This document shows, piece by piece, positions 33,284 through 40,751 of a DNA stretch of 44,850 nt (positions are counted from its first letter, which is position 1; the number at the start of each line of letters is the position of its first letter). The position numbers were made by a program, and so were the translations under genes. The DNA is taken from assembly GCA_003105195.1 (NCBI GenBank), contig PQAH01000056.1, positions 1-44,850 of the forward strand, written 5' to 3'. The notes below the pieces were generated by a model. The model did not search any database. It had not been told where the DNA came from and saw nothing but the letters and a program-made list of their open reading frames with translations. The stretch is from Bradyrhizobiaceae bacterium (lineage in GTDB: Bacteria; Pseudomonadota; Alphaproteobacteria; Rhizobiales; Xanthobacteraceae).

Positions 33284-34042
33284 CTACAGCGCGAAGCCGC
33301 CGTCGACCAGGTGGATGTGGCCCGTCGTGTAGCTCGCCTCGTCGGAGGCGAGATAGACCGCGAGCCAGGCGACCTCCTCGGCCGTGCCGAGCCGGCCCAT
33401 GGGCTGGCGGTCGATGAAGGCCTGGCGGATCGCCGCCACCGACTGGCCCGAGGACTTGGCGAGCGTGGCGATGCGCCCGTCGAGCGAGGGCGACTGCACG
33501 GTGCCGGGACAGATCGCGTTGGCGCGGATGCCCTTCTTGATGAAGTCCGCGGCGACCGCCTTGGTGAGCCCGATCACCGCGGCCTTGGTGGCTCCGTAGA
33601 CGTACCGGTGCGGCAGGCCGCGCACCGAGGAGGCGCCCGACGAGATGTTGACGATCGATCCCCTGCCCTTCTTCAGCATGCCGGGCAGGCAGGCGCGGAT
33701 GGTGCGGTGCATGGACTTGACGTTGATATCGAAGGAGAGGTCCCAGTCCTCCTCGGAGCACTCGAGCACGGTCCCGTGATGCACGAAGCCCGCGCAGTTC
33801 ACCAGCGTGTCGATGGTGCCGAGCTTGCGGCTCATCTGCTTGACCAGGTCCTCGACCTCCCGGGTCGCGCGCACGTCGAGCCTGGCGAGCGTCGCGCGCC
33901 GAATGCCCTTGAGCTTCTTCGGATCGAGATCGGTCGCGATCACCTTGGCGCCTTCCTTGACGAAGGCCTCCGCGATCGCCCGTCCGATGCCCTGCCCCGC
34001 CGCCGTCACGAGCGCGACCTTCCCCTTCAGCCGTCCAGCCAT
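33284..34042 (-). CDS. short-chain dehydrogenase, DHRS6/KDF-dehydrogenase-like
   Basis: A 252-residue classical SDR. The cofactor loop TAAGQGIG is at 13-20, NCAG at 82-85, catalytic Ser135 and Tyr149-x-x-x-Lys153 (YGATK). The segment ATKAAVIGLTKAVAADFIKKGIRANAICPGTV matches the branch containing 3-hydroxybutyrate dehydrogenase type 2 and 2-keto-3-deoxy-L-fuconate dehydrogenase. Acidic residues after the second strand (ATDLD) point to NAD. It sits in the TRAP cluster and could oxidise a keto-deoxy sugar acid made by the IlvD-type dehydratase encoded nearby; this is inference. Confidence 0.9.
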   Translation of the reverse strand: MAGRLKGKVALVTAAGQGIGRAIAEAFVKEGAKVIATDLDPKKLKGIRRATLARLDVRATREVEDLVKQMSRKLGTIDTLVNCAGFVHHGTVLECSEEDWDLSFDINVKSMHRTIRACLPGMLKKGRGSIVNISSGASSVRGLPHRYVYGATKAAVIGLTKAVAADFIKKGIRANAICPGTVQSPSLDGRIATLAKSSGQSVAAIRQAFIDRQPMGRLGTAEEVAWLAVYLASDEASYTTGHIHLVDGGFAL

Positions 34043-34067
34043 CCCGCGTTTCTCCTCCGCTTGCCGA

Positions 34068-35228
34068 TCAGTCGAGCGTCTTGGCCATGTGGATCACCTC
34101 CTCGCGCGGATCGACGATGTCGAGACGCTGGAAGCCCCGGCGGCCGTACCACTCGGTCTGCCGGGCCAGGTTCTTGTTGACGAGCACGCGCAGCACCGAG
34201 AGCCCGAGCGCCCGGGTCCGGTGCTCCGCGAAGTTCAAGAGCGCCTCGGTGAGCCCGCGCGCCTGCGCGCCCGAGGCGACCGCCGTCACCATCAGCTCCA
34301 CGTCGCGGCCGACGACGAGGCCGAGCGCGGCGTCGAGCCCATGCTCCCCCTCCACCACCCAGACCTCGTTCTCGCGCAGCAGCATGTCGTAATTGTCCGC
34401 GATCACCTTGGCCTGGCGCCGCGTCAACGGGTCGAAGGCCTGGAACGCCGCGAGCGTGAAGGCGGCGATCTCGGGCAGCTCGGCGAGCGAGGCCCGCCGC
34501 AGCCTCACGCCGTTCTCGACCGCCTGGGCCTGGTTCATCACCGAGAGCCGGGTGCGCTGCCGGCCCTGCGCGTCGAAATTCTCGGGCGCGAGCCAGCGCT
34601 CGAACGCGACCTTGCGGGCCGGCCATTCGGCGTCGAGCATCGCATACCATGCGGTGTCGCGGTTGCGCCCCTTGACGATCATGTGGGCGCGGAAGACGCC
34701 CTCGAAGGTGAAGCCGAAGCGCTCCGCCGCGCGCCGCGACGGCGCATTGAGGGCGTTGCACTTCCACTCGTAGCGGCGGTAGCCGAGCGTCTCGAAGACG
34801 TGGCGGGCGAGGAGGTACTGGACCTCGGTGGCGAGCGGCGTGTGCTGGAGCGCCGGCGCATAGACGATGTTGCCGACCTCGATCACCCGCATTGCGGGGC
34901 GGATCTCCATCAGCGTCACGATGCCGACCGCCCGGCCGGCGGCGTCGATCACCGCATAGGCGTAGGGGTCGGCGAGGGCTGCCCGCTGCGCGACCCAGGC
35001 CGAGAAGGCCGCCGCGTCCGCGAAGGGGCCGTAACCCATGTAGGTCCACAGGGCCTCGTCGCCCTTGACCGCCTCCCACAGCGCCCCGGCATGCCCCGCC
35101 TCCAGCTTCTCGAGATGGCCGAAGCGCCCGTCGAGCCGGACCGGTCCCGGCCGAGGCGCCTCCCGGGTCTCGACCGGCAGCCCGACGGGCTGGCCGGTGC
35201 GCGGCTCCGCCTCCGAGACGATCTTCAC
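34068..35228 (-). CDS. double-domain GNAT acetyltransferase
   Basis: A 386-residue protein with two GNAT-type domains. The first (about 30-225) is RimJ/RimL-like, with the segment HTPLATEVQYLLARHVFETLGYRRYEWKCNALNAPSRRAAERFGFTFEG. The second (about 230-386) has the acetyl-CoA-binding stretch SGAQARGLTEALLNFAEHRTRALGLS and ends FQRLDIVDPREEVIHMAKTLD. The fusion is unusual. Its start (ATG at 35228) overlaps the stop of the PEP-mutase-family gene by four bases (ATGA), so the two are translationally coupled. Its role in a sugar-acid locus is unclear: it may acetylate a pathway intermediate or be a passenger. Confidence 0.83.
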   Translation of the reverse strand: MKIVSEAEPRTGQPVGLPVETREAPRPGPVRLDGRFGHLEKLEAGHAGALWEAVKGDEALWTYMGYGPFADAAAFSAWVAQRAALADPYAYAVIDAAGRAVGIVTLMEIRPAMRVIEVGNIVYAPALQHTPLATEVQYLLARHVFETLGYRRYEWKCNALNAPSRRAAERFGFTFEGVFRAHMIVKGRNRDTAWYAMLDAEWPARKVAFERWLAPENFDAQGRQRTRLSVMNQAQAVENGVRLRRASLAELPEIAAFTLAAFQAFDPLTRRQAKVIADNYDMLLRENEVWVVEGEHGLDAALGLVVGRDVELMVTAVASGAQARGLTEALLNFAEHRTRALGLSVLRVLVNKNLARQTEWYGRRGFQRLDIVDPREEVIHMAKTLD

Positions 35229-36079
35229 GGGGCTCTCCGCTGCACGTCGTTGCGGAAGAAGGTATTGAGCTCGGCGAAGGGCGCGGCGTCGGCGAGCGCT
35301 TCGAAGCGCCCCTCCTCGGCGAGCTCGCGCGCGGCTCGGATGAAGCCGCCCCAGGCGGCGCGCGCGAGCGCCGAGCCGAGGCTGATCCGGCGCGCTCCCA
35401 GCGCCGCGAGGTCGGCGACCGTGAGGCCGAGCGGCCCCGACATCAGGATGTTGACGGGTTTCGGCGCCACTGCGTCGACCACGGCCGCGATCTCCGCACG
35501 CGTGCGCAGGCCCGGCGCATAGAGGCAGTCGGCCCCGGCTTCCGCATAGGCCGCCAGGCGCCGCACCACCTCGTCGAGATCCGGCCGTCCCACCAGGAAG
35601 CTCTCGCAGCGCGCCGTGAGCACGACCTCGCCGCCTGCCCGGTCGATCGCGTCGCGCGAGGCGCGGATCCGCTCGACCGCGAGCGCGAAGTCATAGAGCG
35701 GCGCCGCGCGGTCGCCGGTCGCGTCCTCGATCGAGAGCCCGGCGACGCCGGTCTCCACGCAGCGCCGCACGTTCCCGGCGACGCCCTCGGGCTCGTGCGC
35801 GTAGCCCGACTCGAAGTCGGCGTTCACGGGCAGGTCGGTCGCCTCGACCAGGCCGCGGATGTGCGCCAGCACCACGTCGACCGGCACCGCCCAGTCGGCA
35901 TCGGGGAGCCCGAGGCCGAAGGCGAGCCCGGAGCTCGTGGTCGCGAGCGCCTCGAAGCCGAGGTGCTGCAGGTAGCGCGCGGTGCCGACGTCCCAGGGAT
36001 TGGGCAGCACGAAGCAGCCCGCCTGGTGGAGCTCGCGATACCTGCGGCGCTTCTCCGCGATCGTGGGACGGGGCGGCAT
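35225..36079 (-). CDS. isocitrate lyase/PEP mutase family lyase
   Basis: A 284-residue TIM-barrel enzyme. NPWD (27-30), SSG (49-51), NADFESGY (86-93, a metal-binding Asp), IEDA (117-120) and TARCES (155-160) are the PEP mutase/oxaloacetate decarboxylase landmarks. The KKCGH motif of true isocitrate lyase is absent, and it is shorter than 2-methylisocitrate lyase. It likely cleaves or decarboxylates a 2-oxo or 2-hydroxy acid with Mg2+. A TATAAG-like -10 (minus, 36108-36113) lies 30 bases upstream of the ATG, so it may have its own promoter within the cluster. Confidence 0.88.
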   Translation of the reverse strand: MPPRPTIAEKRRRYRELHQAGCFVLPNPWDVGTARYLQHLGFEALATTSSGLAFGLGLPDADWAVPVDVVLAHIRGLVEATDLPVNADFESGYAHEPEGVAGNVRRCVETGVAGLSIEDATGDRAAPLYDFALAVERIRASRDAIDRAGGEVVLTARCESFLVGRPDLDEVVRRLAAYAEAGADCLYAPGLRTRAEIAAVVDAVAPKPVNILMSGPLGLTVADLAALGARRISLGSALARAAWGGFIRAARELAEEGRFEALADAAPFAELNTFFRNDVQRRAP

Positions 36080-36107
36080 GGGCGTGACTTTCGACAGGAC
36101 CGGGACG

Positions 36108-36113
36108 CTTATA
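36108..36113 (-). promoter_or_regulatory. possible -10 element for the PEP-mutase-family gene
   Basis: On the minus strand the sequence reads GGATATAAGC, with TATAAG about 30 bases before the start codon. No good -35 element is visible, and the gap to the TRAP genes (36080-36186) holds nothing else clear. A weak call. Confidence 0.25.
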
Positions 36114-36186
36114 TCCGCCCGTGCGGGGCGCGTCCCGGGGCGAGGCGGGGCGATCCACCAAGAATTGCCCGATCGCGCCGGCCCCG

Positions 36187-37530
36187 TCAAAGCCGCGGCA
36201 GGAAGGTCGCGACCGGCGGGAACAGGGCGATGACCAGCACCACCAGCACCAGGATCAGCCAGTAGGGCACCGCACCGCGGAAGATCTCGCCCAGCTGCAG
36301 GTCGGGGTCGGGCACCGAGGCCTTGACAGTGAACACCAGGATCCCGAAAGGCGGCGTAAGCAGCCCCGCCTCCACGGCCAGGATCCCCATGATCGCGAAG
36401 GCGAGCGGATCGATCCCGAGCTGCACCGCGATCGGGTGGAAGATCGGCACCGTGAGCAGGATGATGGAGATCGAATCGATCAGGCAGCCGAGCGCGACCC
36501 AGATCGCGAGCATCACGGCGAGCACGCCGAAGGTCCCGGCGCCGGTCGACAGCAGGAAGGTCTTCGCCATCTCGGTGAAGCCGGTCATGGACAGGACCCG
36601 CGAGTAGAGCTGGGCGCAGAACAGCAGCAAGAGCAGCGGCCCCGAGGTGCGGCCGACATTGAGCACCACGTCCCAGACCGCGCGCAGGCTGATGCCCTTG
36701 CCGAGCGCCAGGATCAGCGCCGCGACCGCGCCGACCCCCGCCCCTTCGGTGGGCGTGAAGAAACCGAACCAGATGCCGCCCAGCACGGTCGCGATCAGGA
36801 GCAGCACGAGCCCGGTGCTGGCGAGGAGCGGCCCGATCGGCTCCTCGGGCTCCGCCGGCGCCGTGACCGCGGCGCCGACCGGGGCCCGCGCCGCCGCCGG
36901 CCGGTGCCCGGCGGCCGCCGGATCGAGGATCGCGGCCCCCACCACGTAGAGGCAGAACAGGCCGGTCAGCAGCAGCCCGGGCAGCACGCCGGCGAGGAAC
37001 AGCTTGCCGATCGAGAGCTCGGTCAGCACCGCCCAGACGATCATCAGCACCGAGGGCGGGATCAGCATGCCGAGACAGGCGCTCCCCGCGATGCAGCCGA
37101 GCGCGAAGCGGCGGTCGTAGCCGTAGCGCATCATCTCGGGATAGGCGATGCGCGAGAACGCGGCGGCGGCCGCGATGCTCACGCCGGTGACGAAGGCGAA
37201 CAGGGCGTTGGAGATGATGGTCGCGACCGCGAGCCGCGCCGGCAGCCACCGGGAGAGGCGGTTCGCGAGCGTGTAGAGGTCGCGCGCGGCCCCGCACTTG
37301 GCGACGAAGTCGCCCATCAGCATGAACAGCGGAATGACCGCGAACACGTAGTCGCGCAGCGCCTCGTAGGCCGTGTTGGCGACGAAGGTGTGCACCACCT
37401 CGATGTCGCCGGTCATCAGGTAGATGCCGAGCGCCGCCGTGACCCCGAGCGCCACCGCGATGTGCACGCCGCTGAACACCAGCGCCAGCACGACCGCGAC
37501 GATCGCCATCATGTCGAAGCTCTGCAACAT
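36187..37530 (-). CDS. TRAP transporter large permease (DctM family)
   Basis: A 447-residue membrane protein with about twelve hydrophobic helices, the large channel subunit of a tripartite ATP-independent transporter. Typical phrases are PLFMLMGDFVAKCG, GCIAGSACLGMLIPPSVLMIVWAVLTE and LACLIDSISIILLTVPIFHPIA-like segments. A Pro/Ala/Glu-rich cytosolic or periplasmic linker of about 30 residues near 205-235 is longer than usual. The ATG at 37530 has GGGGAG upstream. It works with DctQ and DctP upstream, importing organic or sugar acids with a sodium or proton gradient. Confidence 0.93.
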   Translation of the reverse strand: MLQSFDMMAIVAVVLALVFSGVHIAVALGVTAALGIYLMTGDIEVVHTFVANTAYEALRDYVFAVIPLFMLMGDFVAKCGAARDLYTLANRLSRWLPARLAVATIISNALFAFVTGVSIAAAAAFSRIAYPEMMRYGYDRRFALGCIAGSACLGMLIPPSVLMIVWAVLTELSIGKLFLAGVLPGLLLTGLFCLYVVGAAILDPAAAGHRPAAARAPVGAAVTAPAEPEEPIGPLLASTGLVLLLIATVLGGIWFGFFTPTEGAGVGAVAALILALGKGISLRAVWDVVLNVGRTSGPLLLLLFCAQLYSRVLSMTGFTEMAKTFLLSTGAGTFGVLAVMLAIWVALGCLIDSISIILLTVPIFHPIAVQLGIDPLAFAIMGILAVEAGLLTPPFGILVFTVKASVPDPDLQLGEIFRGAVPYWLILVLVVLVIALFPPVATFLPRL

Positions 37531-37569
37531 GAACTCCCCGCGCGGCCGCGCCGCCCGCCCACGCCCGGC

Positions 37570-38070
37570 TCAGCCTCGCCCGCGCCTGTCCCACGGCGCC
37601 AGGATGGCGCTCACCGCCTGGCCGACATAGATCGCCGCCACCAGGGCGGCGCCGAACAGGATCACGACCCGCGCCGGCCAGACCGGCACCCGCAGGGCCC
37701 CTTCGCCCTCGTACTCGCCGCTCGACCAGGCGTGCTGCAGCGGCTCGAGCGTGCCCCACACGATCAGCATGAAGAAGCACGCGCCGAGGATCCCCGAGGC
37801 GATCGCGGCGAAGCGCCGCGCCGGCGTTCCGAACACGTCCACCAGCACGTCGGCGCGCAGCATCGCTCCGCTGTGCACCGCATAGCCGGCGAGCAGGAAG
37901 CAGACGATCACGATCGACATCGAGACGATCTCGGGCGTGCCCTTGACGGGACTGTTGAAGACCGCCCGTCCGACCACGTCGGCCACCACCAGGAAGCTCA
38001 ACGCGAACGCGGTGAGCGCCGCCACCGCGAGCAGCGCGTGGACGAGCCGGCTCGCCAGCCGATCGAACAT
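37570..38070 (-). CDS. TRAP transporter small permease (DctQ family)
   Basis: A 166-residue protein with four hydrophobic helices; the second follows the conserved VKGTPEIVSMSIVIVCFLLAGYAV segment. It is the small membrane subunit that joins the binding protein to the DctM channel. The ATG at 38070 follows GGGGAA. Operon position between DctP (52-base gap) and DctM (39-base gap) is normal. Confidence 0.92.
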   Translation of the reverse strand: MFDRLASRLVHALLAVAALTAFALSFLVVADVVGRAVFNSPVKGTPEIVSMSIVIVCFLLAGYAVHSGAMLRADVLVDVFGTPARRFAAIASGILGACFFMLIVWGTLEPLQHAWSSGEYEGEGALRVPVWPARVVILFGAALVAAIYVGQAVSAILAPWDRRGRG

Positions 38071-38122
38071 GGTCGTTCCCCGGAAGAAGGGCGGACGCGC
38101 GCCGGGCGCGTCCGCGGCGCCG

Positions 38123-39190
38123 TCACTTCACCTTGTAACGCACGGGCCACTTGTGGCCCGCATCCTCGGCCGCCTTGAGCGCGATCTCGAGCACCTGCGT
38201 TCCCGGCAGGCCCTGGCCGTCGAGCTCCTTGGCCTTCTGCGCTGGCCAGGCGGCGAGCGAGTTCGCCCACTCCTGGCGCACGGTGTCGGGCAGCTGGCGC
38301 ACCACCGCGCCCTTGGCCTTGAGGTCGGCGAGCTGCTTCGGATAGTTCTCCTCGTTCACGGTGCCGGTCCTCGCCTCGTACTCCTTGGCGACCTCCAGGA
38401 TGATGTCCTGCACGTCCTTCGGCAGCCGGCTCCAGCGCGCCGAGTTGATGGTGAGCCCGTGCCAGGTGATCGCGCCGAAGCCGATCTCCGTGTAGAACTT
38501 GCCGATCTCGTGCAGCTTGAAGTTGACCCAGCCCGACGGGAACATGATCCAGCCGTTGTAGACGCCGGTCTGCATCGCCGTGTAGGCCTCGGGCAGCGAG
38601 GACTGCACCGGCGTCGCGCCCGCGAACTCGAGCCATTTGAGGTTGAGGCCTGCGCCCGCGATCTTCTGCCCCTTGAGGTCGGCGACGCTGTTCCACTCGA
38701 ATGTGGTGCCGAGGTTGTAGCCGTTGTCGGCGATCAGCGCGATCAGCTTCTGCTTGTACTTGTCCTCGAACACCTTGGACATGTACGGCACCTGGTCGTA
38801 GACCGCGCGCGCCACCTTCAGGCTCATGACCGGGCTCATGGTGCCGAACGGCAGCATGATCTGGAACGCGTGCAGCGGCAGGTTCGACGGCTCGAAGCAG
38901 AAACAGTAGCCGCCGATGTCGATGATGCCGGACTGCACGCCTTCGAGCGTGTCGGCGACCTTGACCATGGCGCCGCCGTAGCCCTCGACGAACTCCACCT
39001 TGTGCTTCGTGCGCGCGGCGACCCGCTTGGTCACCTCCGGCACGAAGAAGTTCTGCATCAGGTTGACGTAGGTGTTGACCGGCGGATGGCCGGACGCGAT
39101 CCGCAGGCGGATCGTCTCCTGGGCGCCCGCCGACGTACCGACCAGGGCAAGTCCGAGCACCAGTGCCGCAACGCTGAAACGCTTCCTCAT
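38123..39190 (-). CDS. TRAP transporter substrate-binding protein (DctP family)
   Basis: A 355-residue periplasmic binding protein. The signal peptide (about 1-24) ends SAGAQ; the mature protein has the DctP fold, with GVQSGIIDIGGYCFCFEPSNLPLHAFQIMLPFG and the DLKGQKIAGAGLNLKWLEFAGATPV segments that surround the carboxylate-binding Arg/Asn positions. It binds an organic acid and feeds the two permease subunits. Two closely spaced Cys (YCFCF) are unusual. The ATG at 39190 follows GGAGGAG. First gene of the minus-strand cluster and divergent from the LuxR regulator. Confidence 0.93.
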   Translation of the reverse strand: MRKRFSVAALVLGLALVGTSAGAQETIRLRIASGHPPVNTYVNLMQNFFVPEVTKRVAARTKHKVEFVEGYGGAMVKVADTLEGVQSGIIDIGGYCFCFEPSNLPLHAFQIMLPFGTMSPVMSLKVARAVYDQVPYMSKVFEDKYKQKLIALIADNGYNLGTTFEWNSVADLKGQKIAGAGLNLKWLEFAGATPVQSSLPEAYTAMQTGVYNGWIMFPSGWVNFKLHEIGKFYTEIGFGAITWHGLTINSARWSRLPKDVQDIILEVAKEYEARTGTVNEENYPKQLADLKAKGAVVRQLPDTVRQEWANSLAAWPAQKAKELDGQGLPGTQVLEIALKAAEDAGHKWPVRYKVK

Positions 39191-39511
39191 CACGTCTCCT
39201 CCCTCGAGCCTGTTCGTCTTGTTGTTGGATCGCGACCATCCGATTGCCGCGGCGTGGCTGTCAACCTTTGTCGCCTGCGGCATCGTGCGATCCGCGGCGG
39301 TCTTTCTGCGGGTGAAAAGAAGCCGCGCATCTCGCGCCGCGATCCGGCGCACGACGCCGCGTATTGCGCGACGCACGAAGCGGTTGCCCGCTGCAACGGC
39401 AGGGCCGCGCGCTGCTCGCGCTTTCGGCACGACCTGTGAGATCGCTCACAGTCGCGTGCGGAGAAGCCGGCTAACACGGCGGCATCGCGTGCAAACGGCG
39501 GGGCTTTGACG
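39191..39511. other. 321-base divergent regulatory gap, dctP-type gene to luxR-type gene
   Basis: This non-coding stretch separates the TRAP operon from the regulator. It holds one strong palindrome, the CRP-like site at 39434-39451. Otherwise it shows GC-rich sequence with no convincing gene; short open frames across it lack ribosome binding sites. Promoters for both directions must lie here, but no clear -35/-10 pair can be chosen by eye. Confidence 0.6.
39434..39451. promoter_or_regulatory. CRP-like palindrome upstream of luxR-type gene
   Basis: CTGTGAGATCGCTCACAG has seven-base arms around ATCG and fits TGTGA-N6-TCACA, the CRP/Clr consensus, exactly. It lies 60 bases before the regulator start codon and about 245 bases before the TRAP binding-protein start. 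Either gene could be controlled; carbon-source control by cAMP would suit a catabolic locus. A LuxR-type self-operator is an alternative reading of the same palindrome. Confidence 0.6.
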
Positions 39512-40726
39512 ATGGACGAAGCCGCTCGCATCTCGCAGCTCATCGGCGAGATCTACGACACCGCGATCGACCGCGCGCTGTGGCCGGGCCTGCTCGAGAA
39601 GACGTGCGAGTTCGTCGGCGGTCACAGCGCGGCGCTGATCGTGCACGAGCCCGCGCGCCAGAGCGCCCGGTTCTACGTCTCCTGGGGCTGCAACCCGGAC
39701 TACCAGCGTTCGTACCGCGAGACCTACGCGCGGATGCATTCCGCCGCCCAGCTCGCCCGCATCTACGTGAAGATCGGCGAGGTCGCGGCACACCTGGATT
39801 TCATCTCGCTCGAGGAGTTCCGCCGCACGCGCTTCTACGAGGAGTGGGCGCGGCCGCAGGGCCATCTCGACGCCGTGCAGACCACCCTGGACAAGTCCGC
39901 CGCCGGCCATGCCGAGATCACGGTGTCGCGCCACGAGCGGCACGGCATCGTCGACGCCGGGACGCGCCGCCGCATGCGGATCCTGGCGCCGCATTTCCGC
40001 CGCGCCGTGGCGGTCGCGAAGCTCATCGAGCGGGAGAAGCTCGAGGTCGCCGCCTTCGCGGACACGCTGGACGGGCTCGCGGCGGCGCTGTTCCTGGTCG
40101 ATGCCGAGGCGCGCATCGTGCACGCCAATGCGCGCGGGCGCGCCCTGCTCGCGCGCGGCGCGCCGGTGCGCAGCCTCGAGGGCCGGTTCTCGCCACGCGG
40201 CACGCGTGCCGACCATGCGTTGAAGGCCGCGCTCGCGGCCGCCCGCGACGCGGCCGCGATCGAGACCGAAGGTGCCGCCATCCCGCTGGAGGGTCCCGAC
40301 GGCGCGCGCTGGCTCGCCCACGTGCTGCCGCTCACCTCGGGCGAGCGGCGCGCCGCGGGCGCCGCCTATGCGGCTGTCGCCGCGGTCTTCGTGCGCGAGG
40401 CGACGCTCGGCCTGCCGCCGCTCGAGGTGCTGGCCCGGCTCTACGACCTCACGCCCACGGAGCTGCGCGTGCTCCTCGCCATCGTCAAGGTCGGCGGCGT
40501 GCCCGAGATCGCGCCCGTCCTCGGGATCTCCGAGTCGACGGTCAAGACCCACCTGCATCGCATCTTCGCCAAGACCGGCGCGAACCGCCAGGCGGACCTG
40601 GTCAAGCTCGCGGCAGGTGTCGCGAGCCCGATCGCGTCGCCCGGGCCCCGGGCGCCCGGGCCACGGGCGCCCGCCCGCGTCATTCGACCGGACGACGCCG
40701 CCGGCCCGGAGCCTGCAGCGCCCTGA
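39512..40726 (+). CDS. LuxR-family HTH regulator with PAS/GAF-like N-terminal part
   Basis: A 404-residue protein. The C-terminal LuxR-type helix-turn-helix (about 313-370, LTPTELRVLLAIVKVGGVPEIAPVLGISESTVKTHLHRIFAKTGANRQADLVKLA) is clear. The N-terminal 200 residues look like a signal-sensing domain of the kind found in alphaproteobacterial regulators, with a PAS-like stretch at about 185-280 (ALFLVDAEARIVHANARGRALLARG). A short repeated PGPRAP tail ends the protein. No receiver domain or autoinducer-binding signature is seen, so it is likely a ligand sensor of the TRAP substrate or its product. The ATG at 39512 is chosen over TTG 39506. Divergent from the TRAP operon. Confidence 0.88.
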   Translation: MDEAARISQLIGEIYDTAIDRALWPGLLEKTCEFVGGHSAALIVHEPARQSARFYVSWGCNPDYQRSYRETYARMHSAAQLARIYVKIGEVAAHLDFISLEEFRRTRFYEEWARPQGHLDAVQTTLDKSAAGHAEITVSRHERHGIVDAGTRRRMRILAPHFRRAVAVAKLIEREKLEVAAFADTLDGLAAALFLVDAEARIVHANARGRALLARGAPVRSLEGRFSPRGTRADHALKAALAAARDAAAIETEGAAIPLEGPDGARWLAHVLPLTSGERRAAGAAYAAVAAVFVREATLGLPPLEVLARLYDLTPTELRVLLAIVKVGGVPEIAPVLGISESTVKTHLHRIFAKTGANRQADLVKLAAGVASPIASPGPRAPGPRAPARVIRPDDAAGPEPAAP

Positions 40727-40751
40727 GGCGGTTGGGCTGCGCCGGCCGCCC

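Noticed and set aside
36121..38178. 685-codon plus-strand open frame opposite the TRAP permeases
   Set aside because: Composition (Asp/Arg/His/Gln-rich) is the antisense shadow of hydrophobic helices.
40640..40690. Repeat GGGCGCCCGGGCC near the LuxR-type gene end as a terminator
   Set aside because: It is inside the coding sequence and encodes a duplicated PGPRAP tail; no T-run follows.
39512..40726. Quorum-sensing LuxR
   Set aside because: No autoinducer-binding domain signature and no luxI; only the C-terminal helix-turn-helix is LuxR-like.
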